Assembly (NCBI RefSeq): GCF_024700075.1
Contig: NZ_JAJONE010000001.1
Location: 3,867,001 to 3,931,000 of the forward strand
Reading direction: 5' to 3'
Source: Hymenobacter sp. J193
GTDB taxonomy: Bacteria; Bacteroidota; Bacteroidia; Cytophagales; Hymenobacteraceae
DNA length: 64,000 nt
Below are positions 1-8,146 of the stretch, in pieces. The notes under the pieces were generated by a model. The model did no database searches. It saw only the letters and a program-made list of their open reading frames with translations, and was not told where the DNA came from. A program made the position numbers and the translations under genes. Positions within the stretch are counted from its first letter, which is position 1. Each line of letters opens with the position of its first letter.

Positions 1-2532
1 CACGTCGGCGGCGGCCTGCAGGCTGTCCAGGGAACCGGCTCCCAGAATGGCAAAAGCCACCCGCGTGGAGTCGCCGGGCGCCAGCGCGGGCAGCTCAGCG
101 CCAACCACGTGGGAAACATCGGCGCCCGCGGGTTGCTCATTGACAGTATTTACCGCCGTGCCGCTGCTCAGCATCAGGTATTTCTCGGCATTGCTGAAGC
201 CGTCGGCCAGCCGCACGGGGGCACCTTCCGGGGCGCTGTTATTGAGGGCGTAGGTGGAAACCGGGCCGCCGTACAGGAGCTGTACGCCCGCGTGCAGGGT
301 AGGAGCCAGCTGGTCGTACACGTACCCAAGCTGCCGGTCCGCGTCCCAGCCGGCGGCGTTGCGGTTGTTAGCCAGCGGCAGGTCCCAATCCATGTACAAT
401 CCGGCGTACAGGGGACGAAGCGTGTCGGCGGTGGTATTGGTGAGGGTATATTCCAGCACCACGTAGTTGCGGCGCCGCTCATCGGCCCAGGCAAAGCCGC
501 GCTGCCGCACGCTCACCCCCACGGTGGCAGTTGACAGCGTATCCCGGAAGCGGCTCATAATTTCCTGGTCGGCGCCCCGAGCTGCTCCCACGAAATGCAG
601 TGGGCTGACGCTCATAAAATCCTTGTCAACGCTTTTGGCCTCGTTCAGAAGCCGGTCCGACACACGCTCCGGCGAGGTAGCTACCAGCAGGCCGCCAATG
701 GATAAGAGCGAAGGGCCGTTGCGGTAGCTTACTCCCTCGCCCACGGCCGGGTTGGTAGCGTCGTAGCCGATATTGCCCTGACTGGTGACGGACACGTGCA
801 GGTTGCCGGCCGTGAGCGTGATAAAACCCGGGTTCAGCAAAACCGGCACGAACTGATCGGAGCTATAGCCGTTGTCCGCCTCAAAGTGAAAGCGCAGAAT
901 AGCCGTGGTGGCCAGCGGTGCATCCTCCGAAACCAGCACTGTAAACGGTTCCAGCGCGTTGGCCGCTTCGCTCAGCGTGAGCATGTCGCCCAGCGGCACC
1001 GAGCCGCGCACTATCCGCACGTAGGGAGAAGCGGTGGTCAGCGAAATGCGCAGGTTGGAAACCGGGGCCAGCAGGTTCTGCAGCTCGGCCACGATGCGGG
1101 TCGTGTCTCCGGGCTGAAAGCTCGGCACGGGCTCGTAGCGCACGTTGGTGAGCTGTACGGCGTACAGCGTCGGCTCGGCCAGGGCCCGGTGCATGTTCAG
1201 GCGGCCCGTGCCCAGCTTATGCCGGTAAGCCGCATTGCCCGTGATGGTATACAGCGAATCGGCCGTCTGACGCACCCGCGCCATCACCTGCTCGGCCGAG
1301 TATTCGGGATATTGGGCGCGTACCAGCGCCACGGCTCCGGCTACCAGCGGCGTAGCCAGCGACGAGCCTCCTACCGTGGAGTAGGCGCTGTCGTGGGCGG
1401 AGCCGGTGGTCAGCATCTGCTGTCCCGGGGCCGAGATATCGACGTGGTAGCTGTAGGTATTGGTCTTTCCTTTCTGGTTGTTGGGCTCCAGCGCGGTTAC
1501 CGACAGCACGTGCTCATAGCTGGCGGGGTAGAAATCCAGCTCGGCATTCGTGTTGCCGGCCGCCGCCACTATCACCACATCGTGGTTGAGCACTGCGTAG
1601 TTGATGATGTCCTGCTCGTACTGGGACTTGCCGCCCACGCCGCCCCAGGAAAGGTTGATGACCTGGCAGCCGTGGTCGGCGGCGTACACAATGGCCTCGT
1701 AGCCAGCAAACACGCCGGCGGGCGTGCTGGGGTAGATTTTGATGGGCAGGTACTTGCAGTTGAAGCCAGCCCCGGCAATGCCCTTGCCGTTGTCGGTGCG
1801 GGCGGCGGCCACGCCCGTGACCGTGATGCCGTGGCCGCGGGCCGTGCCCAGGTAAGCCGCGTCGGCGGTGGGGTCGTTGTCGTTATCGGCCATGTCCCAG
1901 CCCCGGAAGTTGTCGACGTAACCGTCCTCATCATTGTCGATGCCATCAACCGGGTCGCGGTAGTTGCGTTTTTCCTGGTCTTTCAGGTCCTGATGCGTGA
2001 ACCGCGTGCCCGTGTCCAGCACCCCGATGACGATGTTGGTGTCGCCCTTGGAAATATCCCAGGCGCGGTAGGCCCGCACGTTTTTAAGGTAGTACTGCAC
2101 GCTTTTGACGCGGGTAGAGTCGGCCGAGGGGTCGTTGGGCTGGTAGAGCGGCTCGCGCTGGTAGAGCGGCTCCACGTACTCCACCAGGCCCGTTTGCAGC
2201 AGCAAGGCCCGGGCTTTGGCAAAGGGCAGGTGGGCCGGATACTGGGCCTGATAGACCAGCCGCAAATCCACGACCTGCTTTTTGCGGGCCAGGGGTGCCT
2301 GCGCCTGCGGAAACTTCTGGGCAACGTTGGTGGCGCCAACCTGGCGGAGGGCTTTCTGCCAGGCCGCGCCGGAAAGACGGCGGGCGGCCGGCAAGGAAGC
2401 AGCGCCCGGCTTCAGGCGGAAAACCAGCAGGCCGGGAAGGGTAGAAGGAGCAGTCTGGGCTGTGGCCGGGCCGGCCAAAAGGCAGCCGGCCGCGCATACC
2501 ACTAACCAAAAGGCAAGTAACCGTTGGAGCAT
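1..2532 (-). CDS. S8 family serine peptidase (subtilisin-like), 3' end outside window
   Basis: Secreted subtilisin-type endopeptidase. The minus-strand frame is open from an ATG at 2532 to the window edge (844 codons without a stop), so the C-terminus is missing. A signal peptide covers about residues 1-28 (hydrophobic stretch ending near ATAQ). A pro-region follows, then the catalytic triad: Asp173 in VLDTGT, His234 in GHGITVTGV and Ser391 in GGSSLATPLVAGA. The oxyanion Asn lies in AAAGNTNAE. The downstream part inside the window looks like beta-rich accessory domains. Homologues in this phylum usually end in a T9SS sorting domain, which would lie outside the window. Large plus-strand open frames over this gene are GC-rich shadows. 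The family is certain; the substrate is unknown. Confidence 0.93.
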   Translation of the reverse strand, partial: MLQRLLAFWLVVCAAGCLLAGPATAQTAPSTLPGLLVFRLKPGAASLPAARRLSGAAWQKALRQVGATNVAQKFPQAQAPLARKKQVVDLRLVYQAQYPAHLPFAKARALLLQTGLVEYVEPLYQREPLYQPNDPSADSTRVKSVQYYLKNVRAYRAWDISKGDTNIVIGVLDTGTRFTHQDLKDQEKRNYRDPVDGIDNDEDGYVDNFRGWDMADNDNDPTADAAYLGTARGHGITVTGVAAARTDNGKGIAGAGFNCKYLPIKIYPSTPAGVFAGYEAIVYAADHGCQVINLSWGGVGGKSQYEQDIINYAVLNHDVVIVAAAGNTNAELDFYPASYEHVLSVTALEPNNQKGKTNTYSYHVDISAPGQQMLTTGSAHDSAYSTVGGSSLATPLVAGAVALVRAQYPEYSAEQVMARVRQTADSLYTITGNAAYRHKLGTGRLNMHRALAEPTLYAVQLTNVRYEPVPSFQPGDTTRIVAELQNLLAPVSNLRISLTTASPYVRIVRGSVPLGDMLTLSEAANALEPFTVLVSEDAPLATTAILRFHFEADNGYSSDQFVPVLLNPGFITLTAGNLHVSVTSQGNIGYDATNPAVGEGVSYRNGPSLLSIGGLLVATSPERVSDRLLNEAKSVDKDFMSVSPLHFVGAARGADQEIMSRFRDTLSTATVGVSVRQRGFAWADERRRNYVVLEYTLTNTTADTLRPLYAGLYMDWDLPLANNRNAAGWDADRQLGYVYDQLAPTLHAGVQLLYGGPVSTYALNNSAPEGAPVRLADGFSNAEKYLMLSSGTAVNTVNEQPAGADVSHVVGAELPALAPGDSTRVAFAILGAGSLDSLQAAADV

Positions 2533-2693
2533 AGCAGGGGGTGGGTTCGGAAGAAGGGGATATACGCTCCAGGAACGGCACGTACTGCTGTGCTATACGG
2601 GATTTTTGATGAAACAGACTGCCCGGAGGTTGATTTGTTTCAGCCTCATGTTAAGTGAGTTAGCTTCGGCGCAGTGCCAACTCGTCGGGTGTA

Positions 2694-2731
2694 AAAAAAT
2701 CCTGCCTCAGTACCACGGTACCAAGGCAGGA
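2694..2731 (-). terminator. Rho-independent terminator of the small lipoprotein gene
   Basis: An 8-bp stem (TCCTGCCT paired with AGGCAGGA) is followed on the minus strand by a run of seven T. It lies just downstream of the stop of the lipoprotein gene at 2767. Confidence 0.75.
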
Positions 2732-2766
2732 CTTCGTCGTAAAGCAGGCTTTGACCAGCCGGAGTG

Positions 2767-3006
2767 CTATGGGTTTTTCGGCCGCTTGACGGTGCGGAAT
2801 TTATTGGGGTTGCGGGCGTTCATATCAATACCCAGCCCAATGTTCGACTCGCCGGGCTTGCGCTGGGCTTTCTTGTTGTGCGGGTTGCTCTTTTCCGTTC
2901 TGAAAGAGGAAGCAGAGCGTGCTTTAGGGGTGCGTAGGGCTTCGCGGTCCTGAGAACAGGAGGCCACCAGAAGCAGACAGCCGAGGAAAGGTAGAAGCAG
3001 TTTCAT
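2767..3006 (-). CDS. Small lipoprotein of unknown function
   Basis: A 79-residue predicted lipoprotein. Starting at the ATG at 3006, the protein opens with MKLLLPFLGCLLLVASCSQ, a classic lipoprotein signal with lipobox LVASC and Cys17 as the probable lipidated residue. The mature part is short, basic and disordered (Lys/Arg/Asn-rich), with no recognised domain. An upstream in-frame ATG at 3063 would bury the signal peptide, so 3006 is preferred. The gene stands alone, with its own terminator downstream. No function can be assigned. Confidence 0.75.
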   Translation of the reverse strand: MKLLLPFLGCLLLVASCSQDREALRTPKARSASSFRTEKSNPHNKKAQRKPGESNIGLGIDMNARNPNKFRTVKRPKNP

Positions 3007-3097
3007 AAGGGGAAGCAGTACAAAAAACGCGCCAGCAGGGGTAAGGCTGGCTTTTAAAGCCATGTACTGCCGAAGGGGCGGAAAAGATACAGAAATC

Positions 3098-3844
3098 TTA
3101 CAGACTCAGCATCTCCCGGAAGCGCACCGACTGCTGCCGCGATACTTCCACTTCCGGCCCGCCGCGCAGCTGTATTTTGAGGGAGTTGCTAAACCAGGGC
3201 TTAATGCTTTCCACCCACTTCAGGTTGATGATCTGCTGACGGTTGGCGCGGAAGAATACGCGCGGGTCGAGGCGCTGCTCCAGGTGCTGCAGGGTACGCG
3301 GAATCAGGGGCCGGTGCTGGTCGAAGTAAATCTGGGTGTAGCTGCCGTTGATTTCAAACAGGCGAATGTCGGCCAGGCGCACAAACCAGCACCGCTCCCC
3401 GTCCTTCACAAACACTTGATCCTGCTCCGTGAGCGGGGACAACGCAGGCTCATCCGGGGCGGGTGCAGCAGGTGCGGCAGCTGCTGCGGGACCGGTCATC
3501 TTCGCCCGTGCCTTGGCCAGGGCCGCGGCCAGCCTATTTTCCTGAATGGGCTTGAGCAGGTAGTCCAGGGCATTCACCTCGAAAGCCCGCAGCGCGTATT
3601 CGTCGTAGGCCGTGGTGAAGATGACGTGGGGGGCGGTTTCCAGCGAAGCCAGCAGCTCAAACCCCGTTTCGCCGGGCATGTGAATATCCAGAAACAGGAC
3701 ATCCGGCTGCGTTTGCAGCAACATGGCGCGGGCCTCCCCGGCGTGGCGGGCCTCACCCACAATCTGTACTTCCGGGAAAGCCCGCAGCAGGTGGCGCAGC
3801 TCGGTGCGGGCCAGGCGGGAATCATCAACTAACAGCGCGTTCAT
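3098..3844 (-). CDS. LytTR-family response regulator
   Basis: DNA-binding response regulator of the LytT/AlgR type. Residues 1-120 form a receiver domain with acidic pocket Asp7-Asp8, phospho-acceptor Asp53 in LFLDIHMPG, the conserved Thr in FTTAYDEYA and Lys in LLKPI. An Ala/Pro-rich linker follows. Residues of about 150-245 form a LytTR DNA-binding domain, with the typical FFRANRQQIINL and SNSLKIQLRGG stretches. The start overlaps the upstream kinase stop by 4 bp (ATGA), so the two are translationally coupled and form a cognate pair. The regulon is unknown; LytTR pairs in Bacteroidota often control envelope or polysaccharide genes. Confidence 0.93.
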   Translation of the reverse strand: MNALLVDDSRLARTELRHLLRAFPEVQIVGEARHAGEARAMLLQTQPDVLFLDIHMPGETGFELLASLETAPHVIFTTAYDEYALRAFEVNALDYLLKPIQENRLAAALAKARAKMTGPAAAAAPAAPAPDEPALSPLTEQDQVFVKDGERCWFVRLADIRLFEINGSYTQIYFDQHRPLIPRTLQHLEQRLDPRVFFRANRQQIINLKWVESIKPWFSNSLKIQLRGGPEVEVSRQQSVRFREMLSL

Positions 3845-4959
3845 ACAAAAGCAGGGCGGGGAATGGACAGGGCACCATTGGGGGCAGCGGGCGGCGCGTT
3901 TACCGGCAGCTGCAGGCAGGCCACTACAGTATCGAGTTGGGTGGGGTCGTTCTGGATGGTGAGCTGGGCGGTCGGACCAAACAGCAAAGCCAGCCGCTCC
4001 CGGGCATTGCGCACGCCCACGCCCGGATGGCCGGGTTGGGGCTCGTAGCGGCCGGTATTACGCACGCGCACGTGCAGCGTGCCGGAGTCGTTGAGCTGGG
4101 CCGTGAGCTGCACAAAGCCACCGGCCGGCCGGGGCGCTACCCCGTGCTTGATGGCGTTTTCCACCAGCAGCTGCAGCGTCATGGGCGGAATAGCTACGTG
4201 CAGGGCGGCCGGGTCCACATCCAGGGTATAGTGCAGCCGCTCTTCCAGCTGCATAGCCTCCAGCTGCAGGTAGTGCTCCACAATTTCCAGCTCCCGACCC
4301 AGGGGCACCTGCTCGGCGCTGTTGAGCTGGATGGAGTAGCGCAGCAAGTCCGAAAGATGCGTAATCATGTCGCGGGCCCGGCCGGGGTCTTCCATCACCA
4401 GGGCCCGGATGTTGTTGAGGCCGTTGAACATGAAGTGCGGGTTGATCTGGGCCTTGAGCGTGCGCATTTCGGCTTCCTGCACGGCGGCGGCGAGCTTCCA
4501 CTTGTCTACCTCGGCCTGCCGGAAGCTGGTGAGGTAGTGCCAGCCAAAGTAAAACCCTTCCCACAGCCACAGCAGAAAGTTCACGTTGAACACGTAGAAC
4601 ACAAACTGCCCCCAGCCATGGGGCTGGCCATCGGCGGCGGGCCGGATGATAAAGTAGATAATGGCCCAGATAACGACCTGACTGAGCACCGACAGCAGCA
4701 CGTTGAGCACCAGCAGGCGGCTCAGTAGCGGCACCGGGGCCAGCCTCACCCAGCCGCTGGCCTTCAGGTGGTAGCGCAGCCCGTGGCTGATGAGTACCAG
4801 CGGCCCCACAATGGCCAGCTGCATCAGCACCAGCTTGCCGGTCAGGGGCACGTTCAAACTGACCATGGCCAGGTTCAGCAGCATATACATGCCCCAGCCC
4901 ACCGCCTGCAGGCGCCAGTACAAACGACCCGGCGGGGGCACCGCAGCATAGGAAAACAT
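3841..4959 (-). CDS. LytS/YpdA-type sensor histidine kinase
   Basis: Membrane sensor kinase of the His_kinase (PF06580) family. The first 150 residues hold about four hydrophobic helices. A short linker leads to the phospho-acceptor region with His175 in INPHFMFNGLNNIRAL. The ATP-binding domain has the N-box VENAIKHG and a glycine motif (GVGVRNARERL). The 372-residue length is normal for the family. No separate periplasmic sensor domain is visible, so sensing is probably by the membrane helices. It is coupled to the LytTR regulator by a 4-bp overlap. The signal is unknown. Confidence 0.92.
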   Translation of the reverse strand: MFSYAAVPPPGRLYWRLQAVGWGMYMLLNLAMVSLNVPLTGKLVLMQLAIVGPLVLISHGLRYHLKASGWVRLAPVPLLSRLLVLNVLLSVLSQVVIWAIIYFIIRPAADGQPHGWGQFVFYVFNVNFLLWLWEGFYFGWHYLTSFRQAEVDKWKLAAAVQEAEMRTLKAQINPHFMFNGLNNIRALVMEDPGRARDMITHLSDLLRYSIQLNSAEQVPLGRELEIVEHYLQLEAMQLEERLHYTLDVDPAALHVAIPPMTLQLLVENAIKHGVAPRPAGGFVQLTAQLNDSGTLHVRVRNTGRYEPQPGHPGVGVRNARERLALLFGPTAQLTIQNDPTQLDTVVACLQLPVNAPPAAPNGALSIPRPAFV

Positions 4960-4987
4960 AGCGTAAAACTAAAAGTGAAACCCGAAA

Positions 4988-5020
4988 GCGGGGCAGGAAA
5001 TGAAAGATTTTCCTGCCCGC
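4988..5020 (-). terminator. Hairpin after the alpha/beta hydrolase gene
   Basis: A GC-rich hairpin of about 12 bp with one bulged base (GCGGGGCAGGAAA against TTTCCTGCCCGC) sits between the hydrolase stop (5056) and the kinase start (4959). The T-tract is weak, but the position suits a minus-strand terminator. Confidence 0.5.
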
Positions 5021-5055
5021 CGGATTGTATTGGGCTGCAGTCTACAGGAAACGGC

Positions 5056-6006
5056 TTACTTTTTGGCTACTGCCTGCTCCCGCAGAAACGCATCGGCCTG
5101 CTGGAAAAACCATTGCGTGTCGTCGTACATCAGGAAGTGCTTGCCGGCTTCCGACATTTCCACGCGGTGCCGGGGCAGCTGGGCGTACTGCTGGGTGAAC
5201 GTAGCGCGGGTGCTTTCCTTGGTGGCGCCGTAGATTTGGTAGGCGGCCCAGGCTCCCAGCACCAACACCGGCTGCTGGATGCGTGCTACCTCGGGGCGCA
5301 GGTCGGTGGTATACATGTCGTACATGGCCTGGGCCACGGTGGCGGGGTCGGAGGCCAGGCCCCAGCGCGTAACCTGGGTAATGCGGGCGGTATCCGTCAC
5401 CAGGGAGGCCACCGTCTGGCGCTGCTGGGCAGGGTTGGCTTTGCTCTTGCTCATCTGCTGGCGCATACCCTCGGCCATCGGGCGCACCATATCCACCGTG
5501 GCGGCCGGGTTTTGCACGGCCCCAATGAACGGCAGCGAATCGACAATGACCAGGGGGCCGACAGCTTCCGGGCGGGTGCTGCTCATCCAGAGGGCCATGA
5601 ACCCGCCCAGGCTGTGCCCGACAATGGTGGGCTTGCTGAGTTTCTGGGTCTGGATGTAGGTGAGCAGCTGGTCGCGCACGTTTTGCAGCAGGTGGTCGGT
5701 GCTGGCCGGAGCCGCCGTGCCGCCAAAGCCCGCCAGTGAAATGATGTGGCACTGGTACTGCTTCTGGTAGTGGGCCACGGTTTCGTTCCACACCGCGCCG
5801 GGGCAGGTCAGGCCCGGAATCAGAAGCATAGGCTGACCTTTGCCCACCACGCGTACTGTAAAGTTGGGGTGAGCGGCCGGGTTATCAGCTGTAGGCGCAT
5901 TTTCTGTTGCGAAGCCAGCGGCCGAAGCGGCAATAGGAGCAGCAACCACGGTTGCGGCCAGCAGCAGGGCAGCGCAGAAGGGGCGGAAGGAGGAGACAAG
6001 TTTCAT
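5056..6006 (-). CDS. Secreted alpha/beta-fold hydrolase
   Basis: Exported esterase- or lipase-like hydrolase of 316 residues. Residues 1-30 form a signal peptide (MKLVSSFRPFCAALLLAATV, ending near ASAAG). The fold starts with LLIPGLTCPGAVW, an HG-like oxyanion loop. The nucleophile elbow is GHSLGG with Ser132. A later Asp is probably in the PVLVLGAWAAY region, and the catalytic His lies in SEAGKHFLMYDD near the C-terminus. The lid region (about 170-230) is helical and charged. It is transcribed towards the two-component pair, but a hairpin lies between them. The substrate cannot be read from sequence. Confidence 0.88.
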   Translation of the reverse strand: MKLVSSFRPFCAALLLAATVVAAPIAASAAGFATENAPTADNPAAHPNFTVRVVGKGQPMLLIPGLTCPGAVWNETVAHYQKQYQCHIISLAGFGGTAAPASTDHLLQNVRDQLLTYIQTQKLSKPTIVGHSLGGFMALWMSSTRPEAVGPLVIVDSLPFIGAVQNPAATVDMVRPMAEGMRQQMSKSKANPAQQRQTVASLVTDTARITQVTRWGLASDPATVAQAMYDMYTTDLRPEVARIQQPVLVLGAWAAYQIYGATKESTRATFTQQYAQLPRHRVEMSEAGKHFLMYDDTQWFFQQADAFLREQAVAKK

Positions 6007-6130
6007 AGGAAAGAAAGTTGGGTTGTGGCGGTTGGATGCCTCAAACCTAGCCCCGGCCTTACCTGCCTGAAACTACTTTTCCGCGAACGGTAAATCCACT
6101 CGCCGAGCGGCCGTAAAACCCGGGCGAACG

Positions 6131-6319
6131 GAACCACGGATTCGCGCGGATTGGTCGGATTCCACGGATTTTGTAGTTGGTGCGGATCTGCCTGGATTGA
6201 ATTAAAAGGAGCTTGCCAGAAGGCAAGCTCTTTCTTTTTAAAATAAGTACCAGCTATAGAAATCTGGTGCCAACTACAAAATCCGTGGAATCCGACCAAT
6301 CCGCGCGAATCCGTGGTTC
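6131..6319. repeat. Long perfect inverted repeat (50-bp arms) around a terminator hairpin
   Basis: The arms at 6131-6180 and 6270-6319 are exact reverse complements over 50 bp. The 89-bp centre contains a second hairpin (GAGCTTGCC with GGCAAGCTC, 6209-6230) flanked by A and T runs, which would terminate transcription in both directions. The arms contain repeated GGATT units. It looks like an interspersed non-autonomous repeat, but no other copy is present in this window. Confidence 0.85.
6209..6238. terminator. Bidirectional Rho-independent terminator inside the inverted repeat
   Basis: A 9-bp stem with a 4-nt loop (AGAA), preceded by AAAA and followed by TTTCTTTTT. It is suitable for ending minus-strand transcription leaving the gene at 6325. 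Confidence 0.7.
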
Positions 6320-6324
6320 TGTCG

Positions 6325-6648
6325 TTAGATGAGGTTGCGCAGGTCGTTGCGCAGGTTCTCCACGCCCTGCCATATTTCTTCCCAGGTAGAGCGGTTGGCG
6401 TGGTCGGCACCGGTGCCGGATGCCGCCGCGGCATCGGCGGGGCCGAGACGCTCCAGGAGCTTAGCGCGCTTTACTTCCAGGGCGGCAATGTGCTCGTGGT
6501 AGGTGTGTGTGGAGTTGGCTGTGGTGGCGTGGGCGCGGTTGCGCAGGGTCTTGATTTTCTCGTCGAGTTCGGTAAGCGCCTGGCGCAGATGGGCGTCGGA
6601 GAGGTTTTCCGGTACGCGCATGTGCTGGGGGGAGGGGGTATGCGACAT
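6325..6648 (-). CDS. Small coiled-coil hypothetical protein
   Basis: About 107 residues from the ATG at 6648. The central part (LRQALTELDEKIKTLRNRA and the helix after it) is strongly heptad-like and predicts a coiled coil. The C-terminus contains a charged amphipathic helix (EEIWQGVENLRNDLRNLI). No signal peptide, membrane segment or catalytic motif is seen. A longer reading from 6747 adds 33 residues of low-complexity sequence and is less likely. Not recognised as a named family. Confidence 0.6.
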   Translation of the reverse strand: MSHTPSPQHMRVPENLSDAHLRQALTELDEKIKTLRNRAHATTANSTHTYHEHIAALEVKRAKLLERLGPADAAAASGTGADHANRSTWEEIWQGVENLRNDLRNLI

Positions 6649-6843
6649 AGGGTAAAGCAGTTGAGCGGACCGGCGCCGCGGGTGGAAAAGCTGGACACAT
6701 AAACTACTGCTTTTTGCCCGGAAAGGATGCTTCAATATTACCAACACAACCGCAACACAACCATAACGCAGCCGTGAAGCGCAGCCTTACGCAGGCCCAT
6801 ACTTTTGCCCACGAACAATGTCTGCCCGCTTATTCTGCTCTTC

Positions 6844-7306
6844 ATGAAACAGCTGCTACCCGTGTTCCTGCTCAGTTGTGCCGGTTTTGCCGCCCGGGCC
6901 CAGCCTTCCCCTTCCATTGCGCTGGTAGAGCCGACCGCCGGCCAAAGCATGGGCGCCGTAGCGCCGGCTGCCCCGGCCGCCAAGGTGAAAGTGTATGCCC
7001 TGGCCGAAGAGATGCCCGCCTTCAAAGGGGGCGAAAAAGCTCTGCTTCTGTTCATGCGCGAGAAGGTGCAGTACCCGGCCGAGGCACTGCAGCAGAACGT
7101 TTCGGGCAAGGTGTACGTGCGCTTCGTGGTGGATGAGCAGGGCCGCATCCGCGACGCGGAAGCTGGTGAAAGGGCTGGGCCACGGCCTCGACCAGGAAGC
7201 CCTGCGCCTGGTGCGCATCATGCCCTGGTGGACGCCCGGCCGCGTCCAGGGCCAGCCCGTGCGCGTGCTCTACACCCTCCCCGTCGCCTTCCGCACAGTT
7301 GAATAG
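6844..7306 (+). pseudogene. TonB C-terminal domain protein, frameshifted
   Basis: Secreted or periplasmic protein with a TonB-type C-terminal domain. The start is ATG 6844, giving MKQLLPVFLLSCAGFAARAQ (signal peptide). An Ala-rich linker follows, then the domain: YPAEALQQNVSGKVYVRFVV and DEQGRIRDAE. Here the frame breaks. The rest of the domain (LVKGLGHGLDQEALRLVRIM, then PWWTPG and LPVAFRTVE) is in the +2 frame from about 7160 to the stop at 7304-7306. One extra base in 7159-7164 explains it. The original reading frame instead runs into Pro/Arg-rich nonsense to 7302. This is either a fresh pseudogene or a sequence error. It resembles the C-terminus of the intact protein at 9043. Confidence 0.82.
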
Positions 7307-7329
7307 AGGTGAAATGGTGAGGGTAGTTC

Positions 7330-7485
7330 TGTCATTGCGAGGCAGAGCCGAAGCAATCCGTCCTGAACAACGCACCAAGCCTCAAAATGTGAAGAGCCCT
7401 TGACGTGTGGACGACAAGGGCTTTCTGGTAAAGAGCGGGTCTGGTATTGCTGAGGACGGATTGCTTCGCGCTGCTCGCAATGACA
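7330..7485. repeat. REP-like imperfect inverted repeat with central hairpin
   Basis: The arms at 7330-7364 and 7453-7485 are near reverse complements. Their GTCATTGCGAG...AAGCAATCCGTC pattern is a widespread bacterial interspersed repeat. A smaller hairpin (AGCCCTTG with CAAGGGCT, 7395-7422) followed by TTT lies in the loop. The element sits between two convergent genes and probably also acts as a terminator. Confidence 0.75.
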
Positions 7486-7529
7486 CGCTGCCCTCTCTCG
7501 CCAACTCACTATTTCACCAACTCACCATT

Positions 7530-8078
7530 TCACCACTTCACCGGCACGCCCAGCTCCCGGGCCAGTGGGGCGGCGGCCGACTGGTAGAGCTGGCCGAGCA
7601 CTTCGTTTATGGCTGGCTGCAGCTCCACGTGGTAGTCTTCGTGCAGCTTGTGGGCCTGGCGCAATACCTCGTGCGTACGGCGGGCCAGATGCTGGAGCAG
7701 GGGCTGGGTAGGGCCGTGCAGGCGGCCAGTAGCTTCGGGCTGGTGGCGGAACACGTTGCCGAGCAGGCGCACCGTCAGCTCAATTTCACCCTGCAGGTCA
7801 TCGGTGATTTTGGTGTGGTAGCTGAGCCGCTGCTGCAGCTGCCGCACAATGTGGAGCAGGTCGTTGGGGGTTTGGTGGTAGCCGCGCACGGGGTCGTCTA
7901 CCTGCTGGCGCAGGCGGTGGCGGCGCTGCTCCAGGGCGTCGTCGCCCTCCAGCAGCCGGAAGCTGAGCTGTTCCACCAGCACGGCATCCTGGGCTACGAG
8001 GCGGGCCAGCAGCTGGTCTTTTTCTTTCGGCGGAAGGCTGAAAAGGGCTTTGCGAAGGTCGGGGGAGAGGGCCGGCAT
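7530..8078 (-). CDS. Hypothetical helical cytoplasmic protein
   Basis: 182 residues, highly charged and predicted almost all alpha-helical. Its first line reads like a short helix-capped start (MPALSPDLRKALFSLPPKEK), followed by heptad-rich segments with many Gln, Arg and His. There is no signal peptide and no recognisable domain. It is convergent with the frameshifted TonB gene across the REP-like repeat. The start at 8078 is the first ATG in frame and gives a sensible N-terminus. Function unknown. Confidence 0.65.
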   Translation of the reverse strand: MPALSPDLRKALFSLPPKEKDQLLARLVAQDAVLVEQLSFRLLEGDDALEQRRHRLRQQVDDPVRGYHQTPNDLLHIVRQLQQRLSYHTKITDDLQGEIELTVRLLGNVFRHQPEATGRLHGPTQPLLQHLARRTHEVLRQAHKLHEDYHVELQPAINEVLGQLYQSAAAPLARELGVPVKW

Positions 8079-8146
8079 AAGTGAAGTAACAATAGCAGTT
8101 AGAAGCGTATCAATAACGCAAAAAACGGATTTTTGTCTCCTGACAC

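Noticed and set aside
796..2505. 569-residue plus-strand open frame
   Set aside because: Antisense to the S8 peptidase, which carries complete catalytic motifs; the frame is a GC-rich codon shadow without family motifs.
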